Positions 1-5,630 of a stretch of 5,630 nucleotides of DNA are shown piece after piece. The DNA is taken from the NCBI GenBank assembly GCA_028288395.1, contig JAQBNV010000259.1:1-5630 (forward strand), read 5' to 3'. Below the pieces are notes generated by a model. It did no database searches, was not told where the DNA came from, and saw nothing but the letters and a program-made list of their open reading frames with translations. This stretch comes from Adhaeribacter sp. (lineage in GTDB: Bacteria > Bacteroidota > Bacteroidia > Cytophagales > Hymenobacteraceae). The position numbers and the translations under genes are program-made. Position 1 is the first letter of the stretch. Every line of letters starts with the position of its first letter.

Positions 1-2
1 TA

Positions 3-3000
3 CTTCCGTTGGCTTTGCTTGTCACCGCTGGTGCCTGGGCCCAGAGTAATACGATAAAAGGCCGGGTTACGGACGATAAAGGAGAAGGCCTGCCGGGCGT
101 AACGGTATTAATAAAAGGGACTACTAATGGTACCACGACCGACGCCACTGGAACATACACTTTAAATGCCCCTAACGGAAACGGCACCTTAGTCGTTTCT
201 TTTATCGGTTACCTTACAAAAGAAGTAGCTATTAACAACCAAACCACTGTAAACTTTGCATTGACGCCCGATGCTAAAGCCCTGGAAGAAGTGGTAGTAG
301 TAGGCTACGGTACCCAGCGGAAATCGGACATGACCGGGGCGGTAGGTTCGGTAAAAGCCGAAGCCCTGCAGGAGCGGCCGGCGGCTTCCTTAAACCAGGC
401 GTTGGCCGGCCGGGTAACCGGCGCCAACGTATCGGTTAACTCCGGACGACCAGGCGGCCGGGCCAATATCCGGATTCGGGGAAATACCTCGGTTAGCGTT
501 ACGAATAATCCGCTTTATGTAATCGACGGGGTTATTTTAAATGTTACCAACTTAACCAATGGCAGTACGCCCATCGATTACATAAACCCGAATGATATTG
601 CCTCTATTGAAGTTTTAAAGGATGCATCGGCCACCGCTATTTACGGGGCCAGAGGCGCCAACGGCGTTATTCTGGTAACTACCAAACGGGGCAGTACCGA
701 TGGTGGCAGAATAAATTACGACACTGACTTTAGCGTGGGAACCTTACCCCGTAAAATTCCGCTGTTAAACTCCCGGGAATTTCTACTGGTTGAAGACTTG
801 GCTTACCAGAATGCCCAAAAGTACGATCCGGTTGGCTGGGCCGGGGGCAAATACAAGGACCCTAAAACCAAAAGAACCAATCCTTTACTTTTCGATGCCA
901 ATGGCAACCCATTGTACGATACCGATTGGCAGGAAGAGGCCACCCAAAACGCCCTTACCCAAAACCATCAATTATCTTTTACCGGCGGCAACACCAAAGA
1001 CAGCTACGGGGTTTACATGGGTTACCGGAATGAAAACGGTTTAGTTAAAGAATCGTGGTTAAAGCGTTATTCCGGCCGTTTTGTATTCGACAGCCAGGCT
1101 AAATCGTGGTTAAAAGTAGGTGGCACCCTTAGTTACAATGATCAGAACGAAAACCAGATTGACCCCTTAGGTGCCGGCGGCATTATAGCCATGCGGCAGG
1201 TGCTGGAAGCCTTGCCCATTATACCGGTAAAATACCCGGACGGCCGCTGGGGTGGCAATGAAGATTACCCGGGCATGGAAGGCGGCGGCAACCCTGTTAA
1301 TATTGTAGAAGAGCGAATTTCTTTAGTAAAAACCCAAACCATGTTGGGTAATGTTTATACCAATATTAACCTGACCAAGGGCCTCGAATTAAGAACCACA
1401 CTTGGCACCAATATCATCAACCAGCGGGTAGATTATTACGGTGGCCGGACCCTGAACTACATATCGCGCAACCAGGGCGGCGATGCCTCCGTGATGAACG
1501 CCCGCCATAATTCCTGGCAGTTCGAGAATTACCTGACCTATAACCGGAAAGTAGGCGAAAACCATGCTTTTACGGGCTTATTAGGCCTTTCCTGGCAGCA
1601 CGTAGACGCCTTTAGTGCTACGGCCCAATCCCAGCGGTTTCAGGATGATTATTTCTTGTTTAATAACTTAGGCGCCGGCGCAACTCCGGTGGCTCCCAGC
1701 TCCGGCACCAGCGCCTATGGTCTTAACTCTTATTTCGGGCGGATTAATTATAACTTAAAAGAAAAGTACCTGGTAACTTTTACGGGCCGTATCGATGGGT
1801 CCTCTAAATTTGGCTCTGAAAATCGCTATGCCCTCTTTCCGTCGGCCGCTGTGGCCTGGCGCTTATCCGAAGAAGATTTTATTAAAAATATTTCTTCCAT
1901 TTCTAATCTTAAGTTACGCACCAGTTACGGCGTAACCGGCAACTCCGAAATAACTGCTTACCAGGCCCTGGCCGGTATGGGCAATTATTCTGTCATATTT
2001 AACGAAGCCCGCACCATTGGTATTGGTATCAGCCGTTTAGCGAATCCGGATCTGCAATGGGAAAAAACCCACCAGCTGGATGCCGGCCTGGAGCTGGGAT
2101 TATTCCAGAACCGGTTATCGGTAGAATTTGATGTTTACCGGAAATTAACCACCGATATGCTGTTGAGTGCACCCGTACCATCGAGCAGCGGGTTTACAAC
2201 AGTTAGCAAAAATGTGGGCAGCATGGAGAACCGCGGGGTTGAACTGGGATTAAATTCCGTTAATATCGACGCCGAAGATTTTACCTGGAATACCACCTTC
2301 AATATTTCAATTAACAAAAACAAGGTAATCGCTTTAACCGGCGGAGCCGATATATTCTCGGGTCCGGGCGTAATCCGGGAAGGCGAACCGGTTGGTTCCT
2401 TCTTCGGCTATGTGCACCAGGGTACCTGGGCAACGGCGGAAGCTGACGAAGCCGCCAAATATTTAAAGAGACCCGGCGATATCAAGTATCAGGATGTAAA
2501 CAAGGATGGTCAAATTAACCAGACCGACCGGGTAATAATCGGCAAAGGGATTCCGGATGGCTTTGGTACCCTGCTGAATAGCTTCCGCTACAAAAATTTC
2601 GACCTGACCGTAGATTTACAGTACATGTTTGGGAATGATGTTTTATTCCGAAGCAAGCATTCGGCCGAAGACCGCGTGGGCATCGCCAATAGTTTCAAAA
2701 CTGTATTAAATGGCTGGACGCCCTCCAATCAAAATACGCCCTTGGCCGAGTTGAGGCCGGTATCTGCGGGTTATAACACCAACGAAGATAGTTACCGCGT
2801 ACAGGATGGTTCTTTTATCCGGGGCCGCAATCTTTTGCTGGCTTACCGGTTTTCGCCCGAGGTTATCCAACGGCTCCACCTAAATAAATTAAGAGTTTAT
2901 GCTTCGGTCCAAAACTTCTTTTTAAGCACCGAATATGAAGGCTACGATCCGGAATCATCTACTTCCGGCGGTCCATTCGATCAGGGCGTAGTTTTATATG

Positions 3001-3050
3001 ACTATCCCAAGCCCCGCGTGTTTATGTTGGGTTTAAATATCGGCCTTTAA
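3..3050 (+). CDS. SusC/RagA-family TonB-dependent outer-membrane transporter, 5'-truncated
   Basis: This is the import channel of a SusCD pair: an outer-membrane beta-barrel that takes up a ligand, usually an oligosaccharide, using energy from TonB. The window shows 1015 residues and a TAA stop. Residues 1-14 are the tail of a signal peptide (LPLALLVTAGAWAQ), so the true start lies upstream; the TTG at position 9 is an internal Leu codon. A CarboxypepD_reg-like domain follows (about 18-90, from IKGRV), then the family hallmark EEVVVVGYG (95-103), and the plug domain (about 108-231) with LNQALAGRV, NIRIRG, PLYVIDG and ASATAIYGARGANGVILVTTKRG-type motifs. The rest is the barrel, ending KPRVFMLGLNIGL. 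A 12-residue EF-hand-like loop starts at D831. The signal peptide abuts the CarboxypepD_reg domain, so there is no STN domain, which argues against direct FecR/anti-sigma signalling. Length is normal for the family. No frameshift is seen. The substrate cannot be predicted. Confidence 0.97.
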   Translation, partial: LPLALLVTAGAWAQSNTIKGRVTDDKGEGLPGVTVLIKGTTNGTTTDATGTYTLNAPNGNGTLVVSFIGYLTKEVAINNQTTVNFALTPDAKALEEVVVVGYGTQRKSDMTGAVGSVKAEALQERPAASLNQALAGRVTGANVSVNSGRPGGRANIRIRGNTSVSVTNNPLYVIDGVILNVTNLTNGSTPIDYINPNDIASIEVLKDASATAIYGARGANGVILVTTKRGSTDGGRINYDTDFSVGTLPRKIPLLNSREFLLVEDLAYQNAQKYDPVGWAGGKYKDPKTKRTNPLLFDANGNPLYDTDWQEEATQNALTQNHQLSFTGGNTKDSYGVYMGYRNENGLVKESWLKRYSGRFVFDSQAKSWLKVGGTLSYNDQNENQIDPLGAGGIIAMRQVLEALPIIPVKYPDGRWGGNEDYPGMEGGGNPVNIVEERISLVKTQTMLGNVYTNINLTKGLELRTTLGTNIINQRVDYYGGRTLNYISRNQGGDASVMNARHNSWQFENYLTYNRKVGENHAFTGLLGLSWQHVDAFSATAQSQRFQDDYFLFNNLGAGATPVAPSSGTSAYGLNSYFGRINYNLKEKYLVTFTGRIDGSSKFGSENRYALFPSAAVAWRLSEEDFIKNISSISNLKLRTSYGVTGNSEITAYQALAGMGNYSVIFNEARTIGIGISRLANPDLQWEKTHQLDAGLELGLFQNRLSVEFDVYRKLTTDMLLSAPVPSSSGFTTVSKNVGSMENRGVELGLNSVNIDAEDFTWNTTFNISINKNKVIALTGGADIFSGPGVIREGEPVGSFFGYVHQGTWATAEADEAAKYLKRPGDIKYQDVNKDGQINQTDRVIIGKGIPDGFGTLLNSFRYKNFDLTVDLQYMFGNDVLFRSKHSAEDRVGIANSFKTVLNGWTPSNQNTPLAELRPVSAGYNTNEDSYRVQDGSFIRGRNLLLAYRFSPEVIQRLHLNKLRVYASVQNFFLSTEYEGYDPESSTSGGPFDQGVVLYDYPKPRVFMLGLNIGL

Positions 3051-3077
3051 TCAATTTGTTTTAAACGGATAGCTAAT

Positions 3078-4580
3078 ATGAAAAGAATAAATAAAATCAC
3101 CGGTCAGATCTTAACCTGCGGCGCGCTGCTGCTCGCAACCGGCTGTAAAGATTTTCTGGTAGAGCCGGATAAGTCTAATTTTACCATGGAGAATTATTTT
3201 ACCAAGCCGGAACATGCCGAAAGTATTGTAAATGCCTCCTATGAAAGTTTAAGGCCCGTTACCGGGGGCGGTTTTAACGGCGCGCCCTGGATGATGCTGG
3301 AATTTGCGACCGGCCTGGCTAATACTGAATTAGGACAAGCCCAAAGCAGCATCAATATTCGCAACCTGGTAAACAACGCCGATAACGAGTACGGTAATAC
3401 CTGGTGGGTAAGCAGCTACCGCGGTATTGCCAATACCAACATGGCAATTGCCAAAATACCCGGTATTCCCATGGGTGAAGCCCTGCAGAAGAAATACCTG
3501 GGAGAAGCCAGATTCTTGCGCGCTTATTACTATTATAACCTGGTCCGGATATTTGGCAAAATTCCTTTAATCATTGAACCGGTAGGTTTAAATTCGGCCG
3601 AATTGTACCCGAACCCGGCTACGGAAGAGGAAATATATACCCAGATTGTCGAAGATTTGGTTACTGCCGAAGCGGCCGGGCTCCCTATTATCGATACCAA
3701 TGGGCGGGCTTCTTTGGGAGCCGTAAAATCTTTGCTGTCCAGCGTTTATCTAACCATGGCGGGTTTCCCGCTGCAAAAAGGAAAGGAATATTATCAGAAA
3801 TCTGCCGACAAAGCCAACGAGGTTATTAACAGCAAAGCCTATAGCCTGTTTAGTTCTTATGACGATTTGCACAGCTATGCAACCAAAAACCGGGGCGAGA
3901 ATATTTTTATGGTGCAGTTTGCTGCCAATATTCTCCCTTCTAACTGGCAGACTTCCATTATTCCTTATAATCAGGGCATTTCGGCTTATTCCGACGAAAC
4001 CGGGGCTATTTTTGCGAATAAAGAGTTTGTAGAATCGTACGAACCCGGCGATAAGCGCGTACAGGAAAAACAATTTTATTACCGTACCTACACCTTAAGT
4101 GATAACCGGAGCAAGACCGTGGATCTGGGCGGGTATTATATCTACAAGCATTTTGATACGCCAGCCCACCTTACTTCCACCAGCAGCGGCCTGAACTGGT
4201 CTTTGTTGCGGTACGCCGAAGTTTTGTTAACGTATGCCGAGGCAGCCAATGAAGCAACGGGGCCTTCGGCCTTGGCTTACGAAGCCATTAACCAGATAAG
4301 ACGGAGGGCGCAACGGCCGGAACTTTCCGGCCTGAGTCAGCAAGCGTTTAGAGAAGCCATCTGGCGGGAACGCTGGCACGAACTGAGCTATGAAAACAAA
4401 ACCTGGTTTGATATGGCCCGGCTTCGCAAAGCTTTCAATGTAACTACCAAAACCTTTGAAGATTATGTAGGACACAAATTTTCGTATGGTCCGGTATTAA
4501 AACAGCGGGAGCTATTATTCCCGATTCCAACGGCCGAAGTCAGGAATAATAAAAACCTGGTTCAGAATACAGGCTATTAA
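3078..4580 (+). CDS. SusD/RagB-family surface nutrient-binding lipoprotein
   Basis: This 500-residue protein is the ligand-binding lid that sits on the SusC channel at the cell surface. The N-terminus is a lipoprotein signal: basic start (MKR..K), hydrophobic core, and lipobox LATGC with lipidated Cys23, followed by KDFL as in many SusD proteins. The SusD_N-like part includes TWWVSSYRGIANTNMAI (about 108-124) and the signature GEARFLRAYYYYNLVRIFGKIPLI region (142-165), both in the TPR-like helices. The C-terminal SusD_RagB part includes LLRYAEVLLTYAEAANE (376-392), AINQIRRRAQRP (403-414), the ERWHEL segment (431-436) and WFDMARLRK (443-451), and it ends with the typical FPIPTAEV...NKNLVQNTGY. 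All parts and the length are normal, so it appears intact. The ATG at 3078 is chosen because it gives the lipoprotein signal; only a weak GGA (3067-3069) precedes it. The 27-base gap to the transporter indicates one operon. Ligand unknown. Confidence 0.97.
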   Translation: MKRINKITGQILTCGALLLATGCKDFLVEPDKSNFTMENYFTKPEHAESIVNASYESLRPVTGGGFNGAPWMMLEFATGLANTELGQAQSSINIRNLVNNADNEYGNTWWVSSYRGIANTNMAIAKIPGIPMGEALQKKYLGEARFLRAYYYYNLVRIFGKIPLIIEPVGLNSAELYPNPATEEEIYTQIVEDLVTAEAAGLPIIDTNGRASLGAVKSLLSSVYLTMAGFPLQKGKEYYQKSADKANEVINSKAYSLFSSYDDLHSYATKNRGENIFMVQFAANILPSNWQTSIIPYNQGISAYSDETGAIFANKEFVESYEPGDKRVQEKQFYYRTYTLSDNRSKTVDLGGYYIYKHFDTPAHLTSTSSGLNWSLLRYAEVLLTYAEAANEATGPSALAYEAINQIRRRAQRPELSGLSQQAFREAIWRERWHELSYENKTWFDMARLRKAFNVTTKTFEDYVGHKFSYGPVLKQRELLFPIPTAEVRNNKNLVQNTGY

Positions 4581-4602
4581 CTCAAAAACTTACCTAAACA
4601 GT

Positions 4603-4696
4603 AAGCCGGCCCGAATACCCGGGAATAAACAGCTCTAAAGGGTTTATTCCCGGGTTAATCGGTAGAGCTGGTTAAAGCAGTGCCCGTCCGGCTTTT
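4603..4696 (+). terminator. Structured 3' end of the susCD transcript, probable terminator
   Basis: The core is a perfect 14-bp inverted repeat: ACCCGGGAATAAAC (4617-4630) and GTTTATTCCCGGGT (4642-4655) with an 11-base loop. It is enclosed by a 7-bp outer pair, AAGCCGG (4603-4609) with CCGGCTT (4688-4694), which runs directly into TTTT (4693-4696) and AT-rich DNA. The core hairpin itself lacks an immediate U-tract (TTAATCGG follows), so it may act more as a 3'-end stabiliser, with the outer stem plus T-run giving the termination signal. In addition, the loop segment CAGCTCTA (4630-4637) is perfectly complementary to TAGAGCTG (4663-4670). It lies 22 bases after the susD stop, as expected for an operon end. 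The pairings are seen directly; the terminator role is inferred. Confidence 0.6.
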
Positions 4697-4865
4697 ATTA
4701 AATAAATTTTATATAAATTGCCCAAGGCGCATTATTTAATATTTCACAAAAGACAAATCAGGACAATACAATTTCCTTTTTTTCAGACTTGTTCCCCTGT
4801 ATTTGTTTTGGCACGTCCGGATATTAGACCAATTTACCTTCAGAAAAAATTATATTCTGTGCAGG

Positions 4866-4873
4866 TATATTTG
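4866..4873 (+). promoter_or_regulatory. Candidate Bacteroidota -10 (-7) element, TATATTTG
   Basis: TATATTTG matches the TAnnTTTG consensus used by the primary sigma factor of Bacteroidota (established from Bacteroides). It lies 77 bases before the ATG of the SGNH-like gene, which would give a leader of roughly 70 bases. No good TTTG-type -33 element sits 19-21 bases upstream (that region is ACCTTCAGAAA-like), so the match is only half of a promoter. In AT-rich DNA such an 8-mer can occur by chance, so confidence is moderate. Confidence 0.4.
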
Positions 4874-4889
4874 TTTTAATAAAATCAGG

Positions 4890-4909
4890 GGACCGAAAGT
4901 CCATTTTTT
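4890..4909 (+). promoter_or_regulatory. Small leader hairpin followed by six T, possible attenuator-like element
   Basis: GGAC (4890-4893) and GTCC (4899-4902) form a 4-bp GC-rich stem around the loop CGAAA, followed by A and six T (4904-4909). AAAAT (4881-4885) can also pair with ATTTT (4903-4907) across a CAGG bulge, lengthening the stem. It falls between the candidate -10 element and the start codon, where a weak intrinsic terminator or stability element could affect expression of the SGNH-like gene. The stem is short, so a functional role is uncertain. Confidence 0.25.
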
Positions 4910-4950
4910 AAGATAAAAACATATATTTATAGTAAGCTAATAATGCGTAA

Positions 4951-5630
4951 ATGAAAATCGGTATAAAAGACAATTTTAAAATAGCGCTGAAAACCCTGGG
5001 GGTAGTCGTATTTGCGTTATGTACATTTCAGTTTACCCAATCAACTTCCCCGGCCCTGAAGCTAAAAAAAGGTTCACACATTGTTTTAATCGGGAATAAC
5101 CTGGGCTCCCGCATGATGAACTACGGACATTTTGAAACGGAAATACACCTGCGTTATCCGGACTTTAACTTATTTATCCGGAATATGGCCGACGGCGGCA
5201 ACACGCCGGGCTTCCGGCCGCATTCCAGCCGGGTATCGCCGTGGGCTTTTCCGGGGGCAGAAAAATTCCAGACCGAGCTGGCCAAAAATTCGGGTAGTGA
5301 AGGTCATTTTGAAACCGAAGACCAGTGGCTTACCCGCCTGAAAGCCGATGTAATTATTGCCTTCTTTGGGTACAACGAATCGTTCCAGGGAAAAGCAGGA
5401 CTCGAAAACTACAAAGCCGAGCTGGATGCTTTTATTAAACATACTTTAAAGCAAAACTACAACGGCACCACCCCACCGCAATTAGCTATTGTTTCGCCCA
5501 TTGCCTTCGAAGACCTTTCCAAAACACAGGATCTGCCCAATGGCGTAAAAGAAAACGCAAACCTGGCCCTCTACACCGCGGCCATGAAAGAAGTTGCGGC
5601 CAAAAACAAAGTACACTTTCTAGATGCCTT
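4951..5630 (+). CDS. Exported SGNH/GDSL-hydrolase-like domain, N-terminal part of a probable PVC-type heme-binding CxxCH protein (3'-truncated by window end)
   Basis: The frame runs 226 full codons to the window edge without a stop. The start is firm: a TAA codon (4948-4950) lies in frame directly before the ATG. Residues 1-31 look like a signal peptide or anchor (Lys at 2, 6, 10, 14; hydrophobic 16-28) with no good lipobox. The SGNH-like fold follows: block I is IGNNL (47-51), block II RNMADGGN (77-84), block III FFGYNES (139-145) with the conserved Asn142, then PQLAIVSPIAFEDL (176-189) and VHFLDA (221-226). Block V would lie outside the window. In block I, Asn50 occupies the catalytic Ser position of GDSL, so classical esterase activity is doubtful. 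A long segment rich in Gly, Pro and aromatics (85-123) separates blocks II and III. From family knowledge, this domain usually heads large Bacteroidota/Planctomycetota proteins with a membrane-bound dehydrogenase-like propeller, HEAT-like repeats and a cytochrome c CxxCH site. That part is not visible here. Confidence 0.85.
   Translation, partial: MKIGIKDNFKIALKTLGVVVFALCTFQFTQSTSPALKLKKGSHIVLIGNNLGSRMMNYGHFETEIHLRYPDFNLFIRNMADGGNTPGFRPHSSRVSPWAFPGAEKFQTELAKNSGSEGHFETEDQWLTRLKADVIIAFFGYNESFQGKAGLENYKAELDAFIKHTLKQNYNGTTPPQLAIVSPIAFEDLSKTQDLPNGVKENANLALYTAAMKEVAAKNKVHFLDA

Larger units (their letters stand above)
4581..4950. other. Non-coding gap between the susCD pair and the SGNH-like gene
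   Basis: These 370 bases contain no credible reading frame on either strand. The first 115 or so are GC-mixed and full of inverted repeats (see the terminator entry). From about 4693 on, the DNA becomes strongly AT-rich, with a 7-T run at 4777-4783 that has no hairpin before it. The last 90 bases hold a candidate promoter -10 element and a short leader hairpin. The layout (structured 3' end, then an AT-rich promoter-like stretch) suggests that the downstream gene is transcribed separately from susCD. I see no tRNA, no transposon ends and no known riboswitch core. Confidence 0.8.

Noticed and set aside
9..11. TTG as the start codon of the SusC-like gene
   Set aside because: The frame is open upstream to the window edge and the residues before and after it form the tail of a signal peptide, so the true start lies outside the window.
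790..1044. 84-codon + strand frame inside the SusC-like gene
   Set aside because: It lies wholly inside the transporter's plug/barrel coding region in another frame, has no recognisable domain, and its composition looks like out-of-frame translation.
2135..2323. Antisense frame opposite the SusC-like gene
   Set aside because: Short, no recognisable domain, and fully overlapped by a strongly supported gene.
3750..4073. Antisense 107-codon frame opposite the SusD-like gene
   Set aside because: The sense-strand protein is a well-supported SusD; the antisense product shows no family features and no promoter or leader of its own.
4227..4475. Antisense frame opposite the conserved C-terminal SusD motifs
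   Set aside because: The sense strand is constrained here by SusD_RagB motifs, so this is a shadow frame.
4705..4719. AT-only palindrome AATTT-TATAT-AAATT
   Set aside because: Weak 5-bp AT stem in very AT-rich DNA; it is expected by chance and has no clear operator or promoter context.
4685..4820. Repeated CGTCCGG at 4685-4691 and 4814-4820
   Set aside because: Only 7 bases shared, flanks differ, and two copies are not enough to argue for a binding-site array or a mobile-element end.
4943..4954. Three-codon upstream frame (ATG CGT AAA TGA) overlapping the SGNH-like start codon
   Set aside because: Such tiny frames arise easily by chance in AT-rich leaders and no ribosome binding site supports it.
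5132..5442. Two overlapping short frames (one on each strand) in the third gene
   Set aside because: Both overlap the SGNH-like frame starting at 4951, which has a signal peptide and ordered SGNH blocks and explains the region better.

Overview
This window looks like a piece of a Bacteroidota chromosome, most likely from a free-living Cytophagales-type lineage (inference from gene content and protein style; no rRNA or marker gene is present). It contains a SusC/RagA-type TonB-dependent outer-membrane transporter and its SusD/RagB-type surface lipoprotein partner, an arrangement essentially confined to this phylum. AT-rich leaders without strong Shine-Dalgarno sequences and a TAnnTTTG-type -10 element fit the same assignment.

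Layout, all on the + strand: (1) positions 3-3050, a SusC-like transporter whose extreme N-terminus lies outside the window; (2) positions 3078-4580, a complete SusD-like lipoprotein, 27 bases after the susC stop and almost certainly co-transcribed with it; (3) positions 4581-4950, a 370-base AT-rich non-coding gap that opens with a strong 14-bp perfect hairpin inside a more complex fold (probable end of the susCD transcript) and later holds a candidate sigma-ABfr-type -10 element and a small hairpin followed by a run of T; (4) positions 4951-5630, the first 226 codons of a third gene, open to the window edge. This encodes an exported SGNH/GDSL-hydrolase-like domain of the type found at the N-terminus of large 'PVC-type heme-binding CxxCH' / membrane-bound dehydrogenase-like proteins.

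Functionally, SusD captures a ligand (usually a glycan oligomer, sometimes a peptide) at the cell surface and closes as a lid over SusC, which imports it with energy from TonB-ExbBD. The substrate cannot be read from these two proteins. The third gene could belong to the same utilisation locus (deacylation or redox processing of a polysaccharide), but its separate leader and the hairpin before it suggest its own transcription unit.

I did not find a clearly new system. The points most worth checking are the SGNH-like domain with Asn where the nucleophilic Ser should be, and the loop-complementary (pseudoknot-capable) structure after susD. No tRNA, rRNA, CRISPR array, insertion sequence or other mobile element is visible.
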